Of a stretch of DNA of 64,000 nucleotides, positions 50,901 to 60,763 are shown piece after piece. A program made the position numbers and the translations under genes. Source of the DNA: Streptomyces sp. YS415. GTDB lineage: Bacteria; Actinomycetota; Actinomycetes; Streptomycetales; Streptomycetaceae. Each line of letters opens with the position of its first letter. The first letter of the stretch is position 1. Where the stretch lies: positions 62,001 to 126,000 of the forward strand of contig NZ_JAMJFL010000016.1 of NCBI RefSeq assembly GCF_023544665.1, in the 5' to 3' direction. A model generated the notes under the pieces. The model did no database searches, had not been told where the DNA came from, and saw only the letters and a program-made list of their open reading frames with translations.

Positions 50901-53900
50901 AACCGGCTGACCGGTGCCGTCGGCCACCTCCACAGCCAGTGCGTCCTCACCCGCCGCACTGATCCGCACCCTCAGACGATCAGCACCCGCCGCGAACAGG
51001 GAAACCCCCGTCCAGGCGAACGGCAGCCGCAGCGTCTCCCCGCCACCGCCGAAATCCCCGTACCCATTGGCGTGCAAGGCCGCGTCCAGCAACGCCGGAT
51101 GAATCCCGAACCGTGCCGCCTCCGCCCGCTCCGACTCCCCCAACTCAACCTCGGCGAACACCTCGCCCCCGCGCTTCCAAGCCTTGCGCAGGCCCTGGAA
51201 CGCGGGGCCGTAGCCGTAGCCGGCCGCCTCGGCGCCCGCGTAGAAGCCGGACACATCGAGCGCGTCCGCGCCCGGCGGTGGCCAGGCGGTGAGGTCGGTC
51301 GCGAGTGGCTCGACCGTCTTGGCTCCGAGCACCCCTTCGGCGTGCCACGTCCACGGGTCATCCGGCTCCGCGCCCTCCGTGCGGGAGTGCACAGTCACTG
51401 CCCGGTCCCCGCTCTCGTCCGGTGCGCCGACCACCACTTGGAGGTGGATGGCGCCACGCTCAGGGAGGAGGAGCGGGGCGTGCAGGGTGAGTTCGGAGAG
51501 GTGTCCGCAGCCGACCTCGTCCCCGGCCCTGATCGCCAGCTCGACGAATCCGGTGCCCGGGAAGAGGACCGTGCCGGTGACGGCGTGGTCGGCGAGCCAG
51601 GGGTGCGTCCGAAGCGACAACCGGCCGGTCAGCACCACTCCTCCGTCGGCGGCGAGGCTCACCGCGGCACCGAGCAGCGGATGCTCCGCGGCGCCGAGGC
51701 CCAGCTCGGCGGGGTCACCCGTGGACCCCGCCGCCTCCAGCCAGAACCGCTCGTGCTGGAAGGCGTACGTCGGGAGGTCTACGGGAGCAACAGCACGGCC
51801 CGCGTAGACGGCGGTCCAGTCGATGTCCGCGCCGTTGACCCAGAGTTCGGCTGCGCTCGCCAGGAAGCGGGCGTTCTCGTCCTCGTCCCGGCGCAGGGTG
51901 CCGACGACGGTGACCGGCTGCTCCGCCGCCTCGGCGATCGACTGCACACCCATGATGAGCACGGGATGCGCACTGACCTCACTGAAACGGGAATGCCCCT
52001 GCTCCAGCGCCACTTGGACCGCTTCGGTGAAGCGCACCGGCTGCCGCAAGCCCTCGTACCAGTACGAGGCACCCATCGTCGTGGTGTCCAACACCTCGCC
52101 GGTCACCGTGGAGATCACCGGGACCCGAGAGACCTGCGGCGTCACCGGGGCGAGGACGTCGAGCAAGCGCTGCTCGATCTGCTCCACTTGGGCGGAGTGC
52201 GAGGCGTAGTCCACTGGCACCCGCCGGGCCCGGACGCCAGCGGCCTCCGCCAGCGAGGTGATCTCGTCGAGAGCTTCCGGATCACCGGCCACGACCGTGG
52301 CATCGGGACCGTTGTAGACGGCGATGGACACTCGCTCGCCATACGTCGAGACCCACTCCGCCGTCTGCTCGGGGCCGGTCGCCAGCGACAACATGCCGCC
52401 ATGACCGGCAAGTTCGTCCCGAACGGCGGCCGAGCGCAGCGCGACCACCCGAGCCGCGTCCTCCAGACTCAACGCACCCGCCACCGCAGCGGCGGCGATC
52501 TCGCCCTGCGAATGGCCGATGACAGCCGCCGGAGTCACGCCGAACGACTCCCACACCGCGGCCAGCGACACCATCACTGCCCACAGCACCGGCTGGACCA
52601 TGTCCACCCGCCGCATCCAACCGTCGTCGTCGCCCCTCAGCACCTCGGTGAGCGACCAGTCCACGAAGGGCCCCAGCGCCGCCTCGCACTCGGCAATCCG
52701 TGCTGCGAACACCGGAGAGGAGTCGAGAAGCCCTCGTCCCATCCCCAGCCACTGCGACCCCTGCCCCGGGAACACGAACACCGGCGCACCCGAGGCCACA
52801 GCCGTGCCCGTAACCGCGTTGCCCGCGACAGCACCGGAGACCAACGCCTCCAGCCCGGCCGTCAGTTCGGCGGTCTCCCGGCCCCAGACGACCGCCCGGT
52901 GTTCCAGGGCCGACCGGTCCGACAGCAGGTGCCACCCCACGTCCACCGGATCGCCCGTCACCCCGGCCAGCCGACCCGCCTGCGCGGCCAGCGCTCCCGC
53001 ACTGCGCCCGGACACCAGCCACGGCACGACCGGCGACCCCGACAACCCTTCGGGGCCGGACACCAGCACGGGTCCCGGCTCGGCGCCCGCGGGAGCCTCC
53101 TCCAGGATGACGTGCGCGTTGGTCCCGGAGATACCGAAGGACGACACACCGGCCCGGCGCGGGTGGCCGTTCGCCGCCCACTCCTGCTCCTCGGTCAGGA
53201 GCCTGACCTCACCGGTGGTCCAGTCGACGTGCGGGCTCGGCTCGTCCACGTGCAGGGTGCGGGGCAGCACGCCCGCCCGCATCGCCATCACCATCTTGAT
53301 CACACCGGCGACGCCCGCCGCGGCCTGCGTATGCCCGATGTTGGACTTCACGGAACCCAGCCACAGCGGCCGTTCCGCGTCCCGGCCCTGTCCGTAGGTG
53401 GCGAGCAGCGCCTGCGCCTCGATCGGGTCGCCGAGCGTCGTGCCCGTGCCGTGGGCCTCCACCACGTCGATGTCGGTGGGCGAAAGGCCCACGTTGCCGA
53501 GTGCGGCACGGATGACGCGCTGCTGGGAGGGGCCGTTGGGGGCGGTGAGGCCGTTGGAGGCGCCGTCCTGGTTGATCGCCGACCCGCGCACCACGGCGAG
53601 GACCCGGTGCGCCTTGGCGAGGGCGTCGGAGAGCCGCTCGACCACGAGAACGCCTACGCCCTCCGCGGGGCCGAAGCCGTCGGCCGCCGCCGCGAACGCC
53701 TTGCAGCGGCCGTCCGCCGACAGTCCGCGCTGACGGCTCAGTTCCACGAACCCTGTGGGCGTGCACATCACCGTCACACCACCCGCGAGCGCCATGTCGC
53801 ACTCGTCCTGGCGCAACGACTGCACGGCTAGATGCAGCGCCACCAGCGACGACGAGCAGGCCGTGTCGACGGTCACCGCCGGTCCCTCGAGGCCGAGTTG

Positions 53901-56900
53901 GTAGGCGACGCGGCCGGAGGTGACGCTGGACATGTTGCCGGTGCCGAGGAAGCCTTCGATGCCGTCCGGCACGGCGTTGAGACGGGCCACGTACTCGGAG
54001 GCCAGGGCCCCGGCGAAGACCCCTGTCCGGGTGCCGCGCAGGGAACCGGGGGCGATGCCCGCGCGCTCGACGGCCTCCCAGGAGGCTTCGAGGAGGAGCC
54101 GCTGCTGCGGGTCCATCGCCAGCGCCTCGCGCGGCGAGATCCCGAAGAACGCGGCGTCGAACCCGGCCGCGTCCGCCACGAACCCGCCGCCCCGGACGTA
54201 CGTCTTGCCGTGGGCCTCGGGGTCGGGGTCGTAGAGGTCGTCGTCCCAGTCACGGTCCTGCGGGAAGGCGGTGATGGCGTCCTCCCCGGCGCGCACCAGC
54301 CGCCACAGCTCTTCCGGGGACTCGATGCCGCCGGGGAAGCGACAGGCCATGCCGACGATCGCGATCGGCTCGTCCGCCAGGCCGCCGGTGACCGTCGAGC
54401 GAGCGACGGGGCCCGGCTCGTGGGCGGCGGGCAGCCCGGATAGCTCCGAACGGATCTGTCGGGTGAGGGCGGTGGGGGTGGGGTGGTCGAAGACGAGGGT
54501 GGCGGGCAGGCGGAGGCCGGTGGCGGTGTTGAGGCGGTTGCGCAGTTCGACGGCGGTGAGGGAGTCGAAGCCGAGTTCCTTGAAGGGGCGTTCGGCGTCG
54601 ACGGCTTGCGGGTTGGTGTGGCCGAGTACGGCGGCGACGTGCGAGCGGACCAGGTCCAGCAGGAACCGTTCCCGCTCGGCCTCGCTCAGGCTCGCCAGCC
54701 GCTCCGCCAGCGAACCCGCGCCATCGACCGCCCCCACCGAGGCCGCCACCCGCCGTGTCGCGGCCGGCGCGCGCACCAACCCCCGCAGCAACGTCGGCAG
54801 CACACCCCTCGCCGCGTGGGCACCCAACTCCGCCAGATCCAACGGACTGGCGAGGAGCAGCCCTTCGTCCAGGGTGCCCGCCCGGTCGAAGAGGGTGAGG
54901 CCGTGTTCGGAGGTGAGCGGGATCAGGCCGCCTTGGGAGAGGCGGGCGCGGTCGCGGTTCTCCATGTGCCCGGTCATGGCGCTGGCCTGCTCCCAGTAAC
55001 CCCAGGCCACAGAGGTGGCGGGCAGGCCCTGGGCGCGGCGGTGCTGGGCGAGGGCGTCCAGGAAGACGTTCGCCGCCGCGTAGTTGGCCTGGCCCGGCGC
55101 ACCGAACAGGCCCGAAGCGGAGGAATAGAGAGCGAACAAGGCCAGGTCATCGTCGCGTGTCAGCTCGTGGAGGTTGACGGCTGCCTGGACCTTCGGCCGC
55201 CAGACCGCGGCCAGCTGTTCCGGGGTGAGCGAGGTCAGCACACCATCGGCCAGAACACCCGCCGCGTGGACGACACCAGTGAGCCTACGGCCGTCCAGCA
55301 GGGCGGCGAGCTGATCACGGTCGGCGGCGTCACAAGCGGCGACGGTCGCGGTGGCACCCAACTCGTATAGCTCGGCGACGAGTTCCTGCGCACCCGGCGC
55401 ATCCGGACCCGTGCGGCTGGTGAGCAGCAGGTTACGTGCCCCGTGCTCGGTCACCAGGTGGCGGGCGAGCAGCGCGCCGAGAGTGCCGGTCCCGCCCGTG
55501 ATCAGGACCGTGCCCTCGGGGTCGAGGACCGGCGGCATGGTGAGCACCACCTTGCCGACATGCTTGGCCTGGCTCATGAAGCGGAAGGCTTCCGGAGCCC
55601 TGCGCACGTCCCACGTCCGCACCGGCAACGGCCTCAGTGCACCCGACTCGAAGAGGGAGACGACGGTCCGCAGGATCTCGCTCGCGCGGTCCAGGCCGCC
55701 GTCGCCGGGGCTGTAGGCGCGATAGGTGACCCCGGAACGCTCGGCGGTGACCTCCTCGGCATCCCGGATGTCGGTCTTGCCCAGCTCAAGGAACCGACCA
55801 CCGTGAGAGAGCAGGTCGAGGGAGGCATCGACGTACTCACGGGCGAGGGAGTTGAGGACGACGTCCACACCCTCGGCCCTCGCCCCGAACTTCTCCCGGA
55901 AGTCCAGGTCACGGGAGGAGGCGATCCGGTCGTCCGACAGTCCCAGGCCCCGCAGCACATCCCACTTCCCCGGACTGGCCGTGGCCAGGACCTCGGCGCC
56001 GAAGTGTCGGGCCAGCTGGATGGCCGCCATTCCGACCCCACCCGCACCCGCATGCACCAGCACGGTGTCACCCCGCTGGACGGAGGCAAGGTCGACCAGG
56101 CCGTAGTACGCCGTCAGGAACACCACCGGGACGGACGCCGCCTGCTCGAACGACCACCCCTCAGGAACGCGGACGACCACCCTGGCGTCGGTGACCGCGA
56201 ACGGCCCGAGGCCGCCCGTCACGAAGCCCATGACTCGGTCGCCGGCAGAAAGATGGGTGACCCCTTCGCCGACCTCGACCACCACGCCGGCGCATTCGCT
56301 CCCCATCACGGTCTGGCCGGGGACCATGCCCAGGCCGATGAGGACGTCGCGGAAGTTGAGGCCCGCGGCCCGCACGGCGATGCGCACCTGCCCGGCGGCG
56401 AGCGGCGCGGTCGCCTCGGGGACCGGCAGGAGGGTGAGCCCTTCCAAGGTGCCGGAGGCCACGGTGTCCAGCCGCCAGGCCCGCTCACCGGCCGGCGGAA
56501 CCAGCCCGGCACCGGAAGAAACGCGCGCCAGCCTCGGCACCAGGACATCTTCGCCCCGCACCGCAAGCTGCCACTCCCCCGCCTCCAACGCCGCCACCAC
56601 ACCCTCAGCGACAAAAGCAGCACCCAACTCCGACGCCGGGTCCAGGTCAAGGAGGAGGAACCGCCCCGGATTCTCCGACTGCGCCGACCGGACCAGCCCC
56701 CACACCGGAGCGGCCACCAGATCCCGTACGTCCTCCCCCTCACGCGCCGCCACAGCACCCCGCGTCACCACCACCAGCCGGGTGTCGGCCAACGCATCGA
56801 CGGCCAGCCACTCCTGCACGAGGGCCAGCACATCCGCCGTCACCCGGCGAGTGCTCTCGGCCAGCCCTTGCCCGCCGTCCACCGACGGGACGCAGACCAG

Positions 56901-59900
56901 GACGACCCCGGGTGCAGGCACTCCGGCGTCGAGGACCGCGCGCATCCCTTCGAGGTCCGGGTAGGAGTCCACGGCGAGCCCGGCGCCTTGGACGGCAGCA
57001 CCGACGTTGTGCGGGTCCTCCGCCCCCAGCACCGCCCACACCCCGGCCCCGGTGACCTCCTCGGGAACCGGCAAGGACGTCCAGTCCACACGGAAGAGAT
57101 CGTCGTCCTCCGCACCCCGGCCGCTGCCCAACGCAGCCGCCGAAACCGGGCGCAACACCAGCGAGCGCACCTCGGCAACCGGCTGACCGGTGCCGTCGGC
57201 CACCTCAACAGCCAGCGCGTCCTCACCCGCCGCACTGATCCGCACCCTCAGACGATCAGCACCCGCCGCGAACAGGGAAACCCCCGTCCAGGCGAACGGC
57301 AGCCGCAACACCTCCCCGCCACCGCCAAAGTCCCCGTACCCATTGGCATGCAACGCCGCGTCCAGCAACGCCGGATGAATCCCGAACCGTGCCGCCTCCG
57401 CCCGCTCCGACTCCCCCAACTCAACCTCGGCGAACACCTCGCCCCCGCGCCTCCACACCGCGCGCAGCCCCTGGAACGCGGGGCCATAGCCGTAACCAGC
57501 CGCCTCTACGCCCGCGTAGAAGCCGGAGATGTCGACAGTTTCGGCACCCGGGGGCGGCCAGGCGGTGAGACCGTCACCGGACGAGGTGCCCGGCTCCGGG
57601 CTGAGCAGGCCCTCCGCGTGGAGTGCCCACTGGTGGTCGGGCGCGGAGCCCTCGGGTCGGGAGTAGACCGTAAGTCCGCGCTCGCCCTGGGCCCCGGGGG
57701 CACTGACGACGACCTGGAGGTGGACGGCGCCCTGCTCGGAGAGGGTGAGCGGGGCTTGCAGGGTGAGTTCGGTGAGGTGTCCGCAGCCGACCTCGTCCCC
57801 GGCCCTGATCGCCAACTCGACGAAGCCGGTGCCGGGGAGGAGAACGGTGCCCGCGACGGCGTGATCCGCGAGCCAGGGATGCGTACGCAGAGACAACCGG
57901 CCGGTGAGGACCAGCCCTCCATCGGCGGCAAGACTCACCGCGGCACCGAGCAACGGGTGATCCGCGGCGGCCAGACCGGCGCCGCTGACGTCGGCGGTGC
58001 TTGTGCCGGACTCCAGCCAGTAGCGCTGGTGTTGGAAGGCGTACGTCGGCAGATCGACGCGGCTCACCGCGCGGCCCGCGTAGACGGCGGACCAGTCGAC
58101 GTCCGCGCCGTTGACCCAGAGTTCGGCTGCGCTCGCCAGGAAGCGGGCGTTCTCGTCCTCGTCCCGGCGCAGGGTGCCGACGACAGTGACCGGCTGCTCC
58201 GCCGCCTCCGCGATCGACTGCACACCCATGATGAGCACCGGGTGCGCACTGACCTCACTGAAACGGGAATACCCCTGCTCCAGAGCCACTTGGACCGCTT
58301 CGGTGAAGCGCACCGGCCGCCGCAAGCCCTCGTACCAGTACGAGGCACCCATCGTCGTGGTGTCCAACACCCCGCCGGTCACCGTGGAGATCACCGGAAC
58401 CCGAGAGACCTGCGGCGTCACCGGGGCAAGGGCCTCCAGCAGCTTCGCCTTGATGTCCTCCACGTGCGCGGAATGCGAGGCGTAGTCCACCGGAACCCGT
58501 CGGGCGCGGACGCCAGCGACCTCCGCCAGCGAGGCGATCTCGTCCAGGGCTTCCGGGTCACCTGCTACCACCGTGGCGTCCGGACCGTTGTAGACGGCTA
58601 TCGAGACCCGCTCGCCATACGACGACACCCACGCCGAAGCCTGCTCCGGACCCGTCGCCAGCGACAACATCCCACCGCGACCGGCAAGTTCGTCCCTGAT
58701 GGCTGCCGAACGGAGAGCGACCACCCGGGCGGCGTCCTTCAGACTCAGTGCACCGACCACCGCAGCGGCAGCGATCTCGCCCTGCGAATGGCCGATGACA
58801 GCCGCCGGAGTCACCCCGAACGACTCCCACACCGCAGCCAGCGACACCATGACCGCCCACAGCACCGGCTGGACCATGTCCACCCGCCGCATCCAACCGT
58901 CGTCGTCGCCCCTCAGCACCTCGGTCAACGACCAGTCCACGAACGGCCCCAGCGCCGCCTCGCACTCCCCGATCCGCGCCGCGAACACCGGCGACGACTC
59001 CAGCAGCCCCCGCCCCATCCCCAGCCACTGCGACCCCTGCCCCGGAAACACGAACACCGGCGCACCCGCAGCCACAGCCGAACCCGCAACCACATTGCCC
59101 GCGGCAGCAGCGGACGCCAGAGCCTCCAGCCCAGCCGTCAGTTCAGCGGTCTCCCGCCCCCACACCACCGCCCGATGCTCCAGCGCCGTACGCGAAGCCC
59201 ACAGACTCCACCCCACATCCACCGGGTCACCCGTCACACCCGCCAGCCGCCCCGCCTGCGCGGCCAATGCCCCCGCCGTACGCCCCGACACCAACCACGG
59301 CACCACGGGGGACCCCGACAAGCCCTCAGGACCGGAGGCCACCACGGGCCCCGGCTCCGACTCGGGCGGCGCCTCCTCCAGGATCACGTGGGCGTTCGTC
59401 CCGGAGACGCCGAAGGACGACACCGCGCCCCGGCGGGCCCGGTCGCTCTGGGGGACCCACGCGCGGGGCTCGGTGAGCAGCCGTACGTCGCCGGAGGTCC
59501 AGTCGACGTGCGGGGTGGGCTCGTCGACGTGGAGGGTGCGCGGGAGTTCGCCCTCGCGGAGGGCCATCACCATCTTGATGACGCCGGCCACACCCGCGCA
59601 GGCGCCGGAGTGGCCGATGTTCGACTTGATCGACCCGAGCCACAGGGGCCGGTCGGCGTCCCGGCCCTGGCCGTAGGTGGCCAACAGCGCCTGGGCCTCG
59701 ATCGGGTCGCCCAGCGTCGTACCCGTGCCGTGGGCCTCCACCGCGTCCACGTCGCGCGGGGTGAGGCGGGCGCTCTCCAAGGCTTGTTCGATGACGCGGC
59801 GTTGGGCCAGTTCGCTGGGGGCGCTGAGGCCGTTGCTGGCGCCGTCCTGGTTGGTGGCGGAGCCGCGGATGACGGCCAGGACGCGATGGCCGTTGCGGCG

Positions 59901-60752
59901 GGCGTCGGAGAGGCGTTCCAGGAGGAGGACGCCGACGCCCTCGGACCAGATGGTGCCGTCGGCGGCGGCCGCGAAGGCCTTGCAGCGGCCGTCGCGGGCG
60001 AGGCCGCGCTGGCGGCTGAAGCCGATGAAGCCCGAGGGGGTGGGCATGACGGTGACACCGCCGGCGAGGGCGTAGTCGCACTCGCCGTTGCGCAGGGCCT
60101 GGACGCCGAGGTGGGTGGCGACGAGGGAGGAGGAGCAGGCGGTGTCGACGGTGACCGCGGGGCCCTCCAGGCCGAGGACGTAGGAGATCCGGCCGGAGAC
60201 CACGGCGGTCATGTTGCCGGTGACGAGGAAGCCCTCGATCTCCTCGGGGACGGTGTCGAGGCGTGCGGCGTAGTCGGAGGCGACGGCTCCGGCGAAGACG
60301 CCGGTGCGGGTGCCGCGCAGGGCGGCGGGGAGGATGCCGGCCCGTTCGATCGCCTCCCAGGAGGCCTCCAGAAGGAGCCGCTGCTGCGGGTCCATGGCCA
60401 GCGCCTCGCGCGGTGAGATGCCGAAGAACTCGGGGTCGAAGTCGGCGGCGTCGTGCAGGAAGCCGCCCTCGACGACGTAGCTCTTGCCGTAGGCGTCCGG
60501 GTCGGGGTCGTACAGGTCCTCGTCCCAGCCGCGGTCGGTGGGGAAGGGGGTGATGCCGTCGACGCCCTCGGAGACCATGCGCCACAGGTCCTCGGGCGAT
60601 CCGGCTCCGCCGGGGAAACGGCAGGCCATGCCGACGATCGCGACGGGGTCCTGGTCCTTGGCCTCGAGTTCGCGCAGCCGCTGCCGGACCTGGGAGTAGT
60701 CGGCGGTGACACGCTTGAGGTATTCGCGGAGCTTGTCTTCGTTGGTCGGCAT
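47925..60752 (-). CDS. Type I PKS, two fully reducing modules
   Basis: A 4275-residue bimodular PKS, beginning with a docking coil at residues 1-34. Module A: KS (Cys206, His341, His381), AT (Ser656, YASH 757-760), DH (His964, Asp1131), ER (Val1477 at the stereochemical position), KR (Tyr1891), ACP (Ser2064). Module B starts near 2128: KS (Cys2299, His2434, His2474), AT (Ser2748, YASH 2849-2852), DH (His3056, Asp3223), ER (Tyr3567), KR (Tyr3981), ACP (Ser4154). The C terminus, about 4200-4275, is a docking helix ending TDDELFDLLDSELG. Both ATs look methylmalonyl-specific. The ACP regions of A and B are nearly identical. Its ribosome site AGGAG overlaps the TAG stop of the upstream PKS gene. 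Confidence 0.95.
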   Translation of the reverse strand: MPTNEDKLREYLKRVTADYSQVRQRLRELEAKDQDPVAIVGMACRFPGGAGSPEDLWRMVSEGVDGITPFPTDRGWDEDLYDPDPDAYGKSYVVEGGFLHDAADFDPEFFGISPREALAMDPQQRLLLEASWEAIERAGILPAALRGTRTGVFAGAVASDYAARLDTVPEEIEGFLVTGNMTAVVSGRISYVLGLEGPAVTVDTACSSSLVATHLGVQALRNGECDYALAGGVTVMPTPSGFIGFSRQRGLARDGRCKAFAAAADGTIWSEGVGVLLLERLSDARRNGHRVLAVIRGSATNQDGASNGLSAPSELAQRRVIEQALESARLTPRDVDAVEAHGTGTTLGDPIEAQALLATYGQGRDADRPLWLGSIKSNIGHSGACAGVAGVIKMVMALREGELPRTLHVDEPTPHVDWTSGDVRLLTEPRAWVPQSDRARRGAVSSFGVSGTNAHVILEEAPPESEPGPVVASGPEGLSGSPVVPWLVSGRTAGALAAQAGRLAGVTGDPVDVGWSLWASRTALEHRAVVWGRETAELTAGLEALASAAAAGNVVAGSAVAAGAPVFVFPGQGSQWLGMGRGLLESSPVFAARIGECEAALGPFVDWSLTEVLRGDDDGWMRRVDMVQPVLWAVMVSLAAVWESFGVTPAAVIGHSQGEIAAAAVVGALSLKDAARVVALRSAAIRDELAGRGGMLSLATGPEQASAWVSSYGERVSIAVYNGPDATVVAGDPEALDEIASLAEVAGVRARRVPVDYASHSAHVEDIKAKLLEALAPVTPQVSRVPVISTVTGGVLDTTTMGASYWYEGLRRPVRFTEAVQVALEQGYSRFSEVSAHPVLIMGVQSIAEAAEQPVTVVGTLRRDEDENARFLASAAELWVNGADVDWSAVYAGRAVSRVDLPTYAFQHQRYWLESGTSTADVSGAGLAAADHPLLGAAVSLAADGGLVLTGRLSLRTHPWLADHAVAGTVLLPGTGFVELAIRAGDEVGCGHLTELTLQAPLTLSEQGAVHLQVVVSAPGAQGERGLTVYSRPEGSAPDHQWALHAEGLLSPEPGTSSGDGLTAWPPPGAETVDISGFYAGVEAAGYGYGPAFQGLRAVWRRGGEVFAEVELGESERAEAARFGIHPALLDAALHANGYGDFGGGGEVLRLPFAWTGVSLFAAGADRLRVRISAAGEDALAVEVADGTGQPVAEVRSLVLRPVSAAALGSGRGAEDDDLFRVDWTSLPVPEEVTGAGVWAVLGAEDPHNVGAAVQGAGLAVDSYPDLEGMRAVLDAGVPAPGVVLVCVPSVDGGQGLAESTRRVTADVLALVQEWLAVDALADTRLVVVTRGAVAAREGEDVRDLVAAPVWGLVRSAQSENPGRFLLLDLDPASELGAAFVAEGVVAALEAGEWQLAVRGEDVLVPRLARVSSGAGLVPPAGERAWRLDTVASGTLEGLTLLPVPEATAPLAAGQVRIAVRAAGLNFRDVLIGLGMVPGQTVMGSECAGVVVEVGEGVTHLSAGDRVMGFVTGGLGPFAVTDARVVVRVPEGWSFEQAASVPVVFLTAYYGLVDLASVQRGDTVLVHAGAGGVGMAAIQLARHFGAEVLATASPGKWDVLRGLGLSDDRIASSRDLDFREKFGARAEGVDVVLNSLAREYVDASLDLLSHGGRFLELGKTDIRDAEEVTAERSGVTYRAYSPGDGGLDRASEILRTVVSLFESGALRPLPVRTWDVRRAPEAFRFMSQAKHVGKVVLTMPPVLDPEGTVLITGGTGTLGALLARHLVTEHGARNLLLTSRTGPDAPGAQELVAELYELGATATVAACDAADRDQLAALLDGRRLTGVVHAAGVLADGVLTSLTPEQLAAVWRPKVQAAVNLHELTRDDDLALFALYSSASGLFGAPGQANYAAANVFLDALAQHRRAQGLPATSVAWGYWEQASAMTGHMENRDRARLSQGGLIPLTSEHGLTLFDRAGTLDEGLLLASPLDLAELGAHAARGVLPTLLRGLVRAPAATRRVAASVGAVDGAGSLAERLASLSEAERERFLLDLVRSHVAAVLGHTNPQAVDAERPFKELGFDSLTAVELRNRLNTATGLRLPATLVFDHPTPTALTRQIRSELSGLPAAHEPGPVARSTVTGGLADEPIAIVGMACRFPGGIESPEELWRLVRAGEDAITAFPQDRDWDDDLYDPDPEAHGKTYVRGGGFVADAAGFDAAFFGISPREALAMDPQQRLLLEASWEAVERAGIAPGSLRGTRTGVFAGALASEYVARLNAVPDGIEGFLGTGNMSSVTSGRVAYQLGLEGPAVTVDTACSSSLVALHLAVQSLRQDECDMALAGGVTVMCTPTGFVELSRQRGLSADGRCKAFAAAADGFGPAEGVGVLVVERLSDALAKAHRVLAVVRGSAINQDGASNGLTAPNGPSQQRVIRAALGNVGLSPTDIDVVEAHGTGTTLGDPIEAQALLATYGQGRDAERPLWLGSVKSNIGHTQAAAGVAGVIKMVMAMRAGVLPRTLHVDEPSPHVDWTTGEVRLLTEEQEWAANGHPRRAGVSSFGISGTNAHVILEEAPAGAEPGPVLVSGPEGLSGSPVVPWLVSGRSAGALAAQAGRLAGVTGDPVDVGWHLLSDRSALEHRAVVWGRETAELTAGLEALVSGAVAGNAVTGTAVASGAPVFVFPGQGSQWLGMGRGLLDSSPVFAARIAECEAALGPFVDWSLTEVLRGDDDGWMRRVDMVQPVLWAVMVSLAAVWESFGVTPAAVIGHSQGEIAAAAVAGALSLEDAARVVALRSAAVRDELAGHGGMLSLATGPEQTAEWVSTYGERVSIAVYNGPDATVVAGDPEALDEITSLAEAAGVRARRVPVDYASHSAQVEQIEQRLLDVLAPVTPQVSRVPVISTVTGEVLDTTTMGASYWYEGLRQPVRFTEAVQVALEQGHSRFSEVSAHPVLIMGVQSIAEAAEQPVTVVGTLRRDEDENARFLASAAELWVNGADIDWTAVYAGRAVAPVDLPTYAFQHERFWLEAAGSTGDPAELGLGAAEHPLLGAAVSLAADGGVVLTGRLSLRTHPWLADHAVTGTVLFPGTGFVELAIRAGDEVGCGHLSELTLHAPLLLPERGAIHLQVVVGAPDESGDRAVTVHSRTEGAEPDDPWTWHAEGVLGAKTVEPLATDLTAWPPPGADALDVSGFYAGAEAAGYGYGPAFQGLRKAWKRGGEVFAEVELGESERAEAARFGIHPALLDAALHANGYGDFGGGGETLRLPFAWTGVSLFAAGADRLRVRISAAGEDALAVEVADGTGQPVAEVRSLALRPATALGGGRDGEADDLFRMEWASLPVPAEVTGAGVWAVLGAEDPYGVGAAVQGAGMAVDTYPDLGGVRVVMEAGVPAPEVVFACVPPVDGADGLAGAGQRATADVLALLRHWLADENLSDTRLVVVTRGAVAAREGEDVRDLVAAPVWGLIRSAQSENPGRFLLLDLDPASESGADLVAEGVVAALEAGEWQLAVRGEDVLVPRLARAASGAGLVPPTGERAWRLDTVASGTLDGLALVPAPETTAPLAAGQVRIAVRAAGMNFRDVLISLGMYPGQPILGSEGAGVVVEVGEGVSHLAPGDRVMGVVPHAFAPLVIADARLVAPIPEGWSFEQAASVPVVFLTAYYGLVDLGGLKRGDTVLVHAGAGGVGMAAIQLARHFGAEVLATASPGKWDVLRGLGLSDDRIASSRDLDFREKFGARAEGVDVVLNSLAREFVDASLELLAPDGRFVEMGKTDLRDPEQLAQANPGMTYAPFELGEAGPQRMGEILAEVMSLFQSGVLKPLPVRTWDVRRAPEAFRFMSQAKHVGKVVLTMPPVLDPEGTVLITGGTGTLGGLLARHLVTEYGVRNLLLTSRTGPEAPGAKELIADIEELGAVATVAACDAADRDQLAALLDGRRVTGVVHAAGVLADGVLTSLTPEQLAAVWRPKVQAAVNLHELTQDSDLAFFALYSSASGVFGAPGQANYAAANVFLDALAQHRRAQGLPATSVAWGYWEQASAMTGHMENRDRARLSQGGLVPLTSEHGLTLFDKALRLDEGLLVASGIDLAELRSLAAGGVLPGLLRGLVRAPAVTRRSAASVGAAGGAGSLAERLAGLSEAERERFLLDLVRSHVAAVLGHTNPQAVDAERPFKELGFDSLTAVELRNRLNTATGLRLPATLVFDHPTPTALTRQIRAQLPLAEAADTAPTLAAELERLERVIGAADSDEVVSHRVTDRLRALLAALEGASPAADPAEDDDLDGATDDELFDLLDSELGTA

Positions 60753-60763
60753 CTCGGCTTCTC

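Noticed and set aside
40724..60416. Long plus-strand open frames opposite the PKS genes
   Set aside because: Translations are repetitive Arg/Gly/His/Pro sequence with no domain. The minus-strand frames encode complete PKS domains with all catalytic residues.
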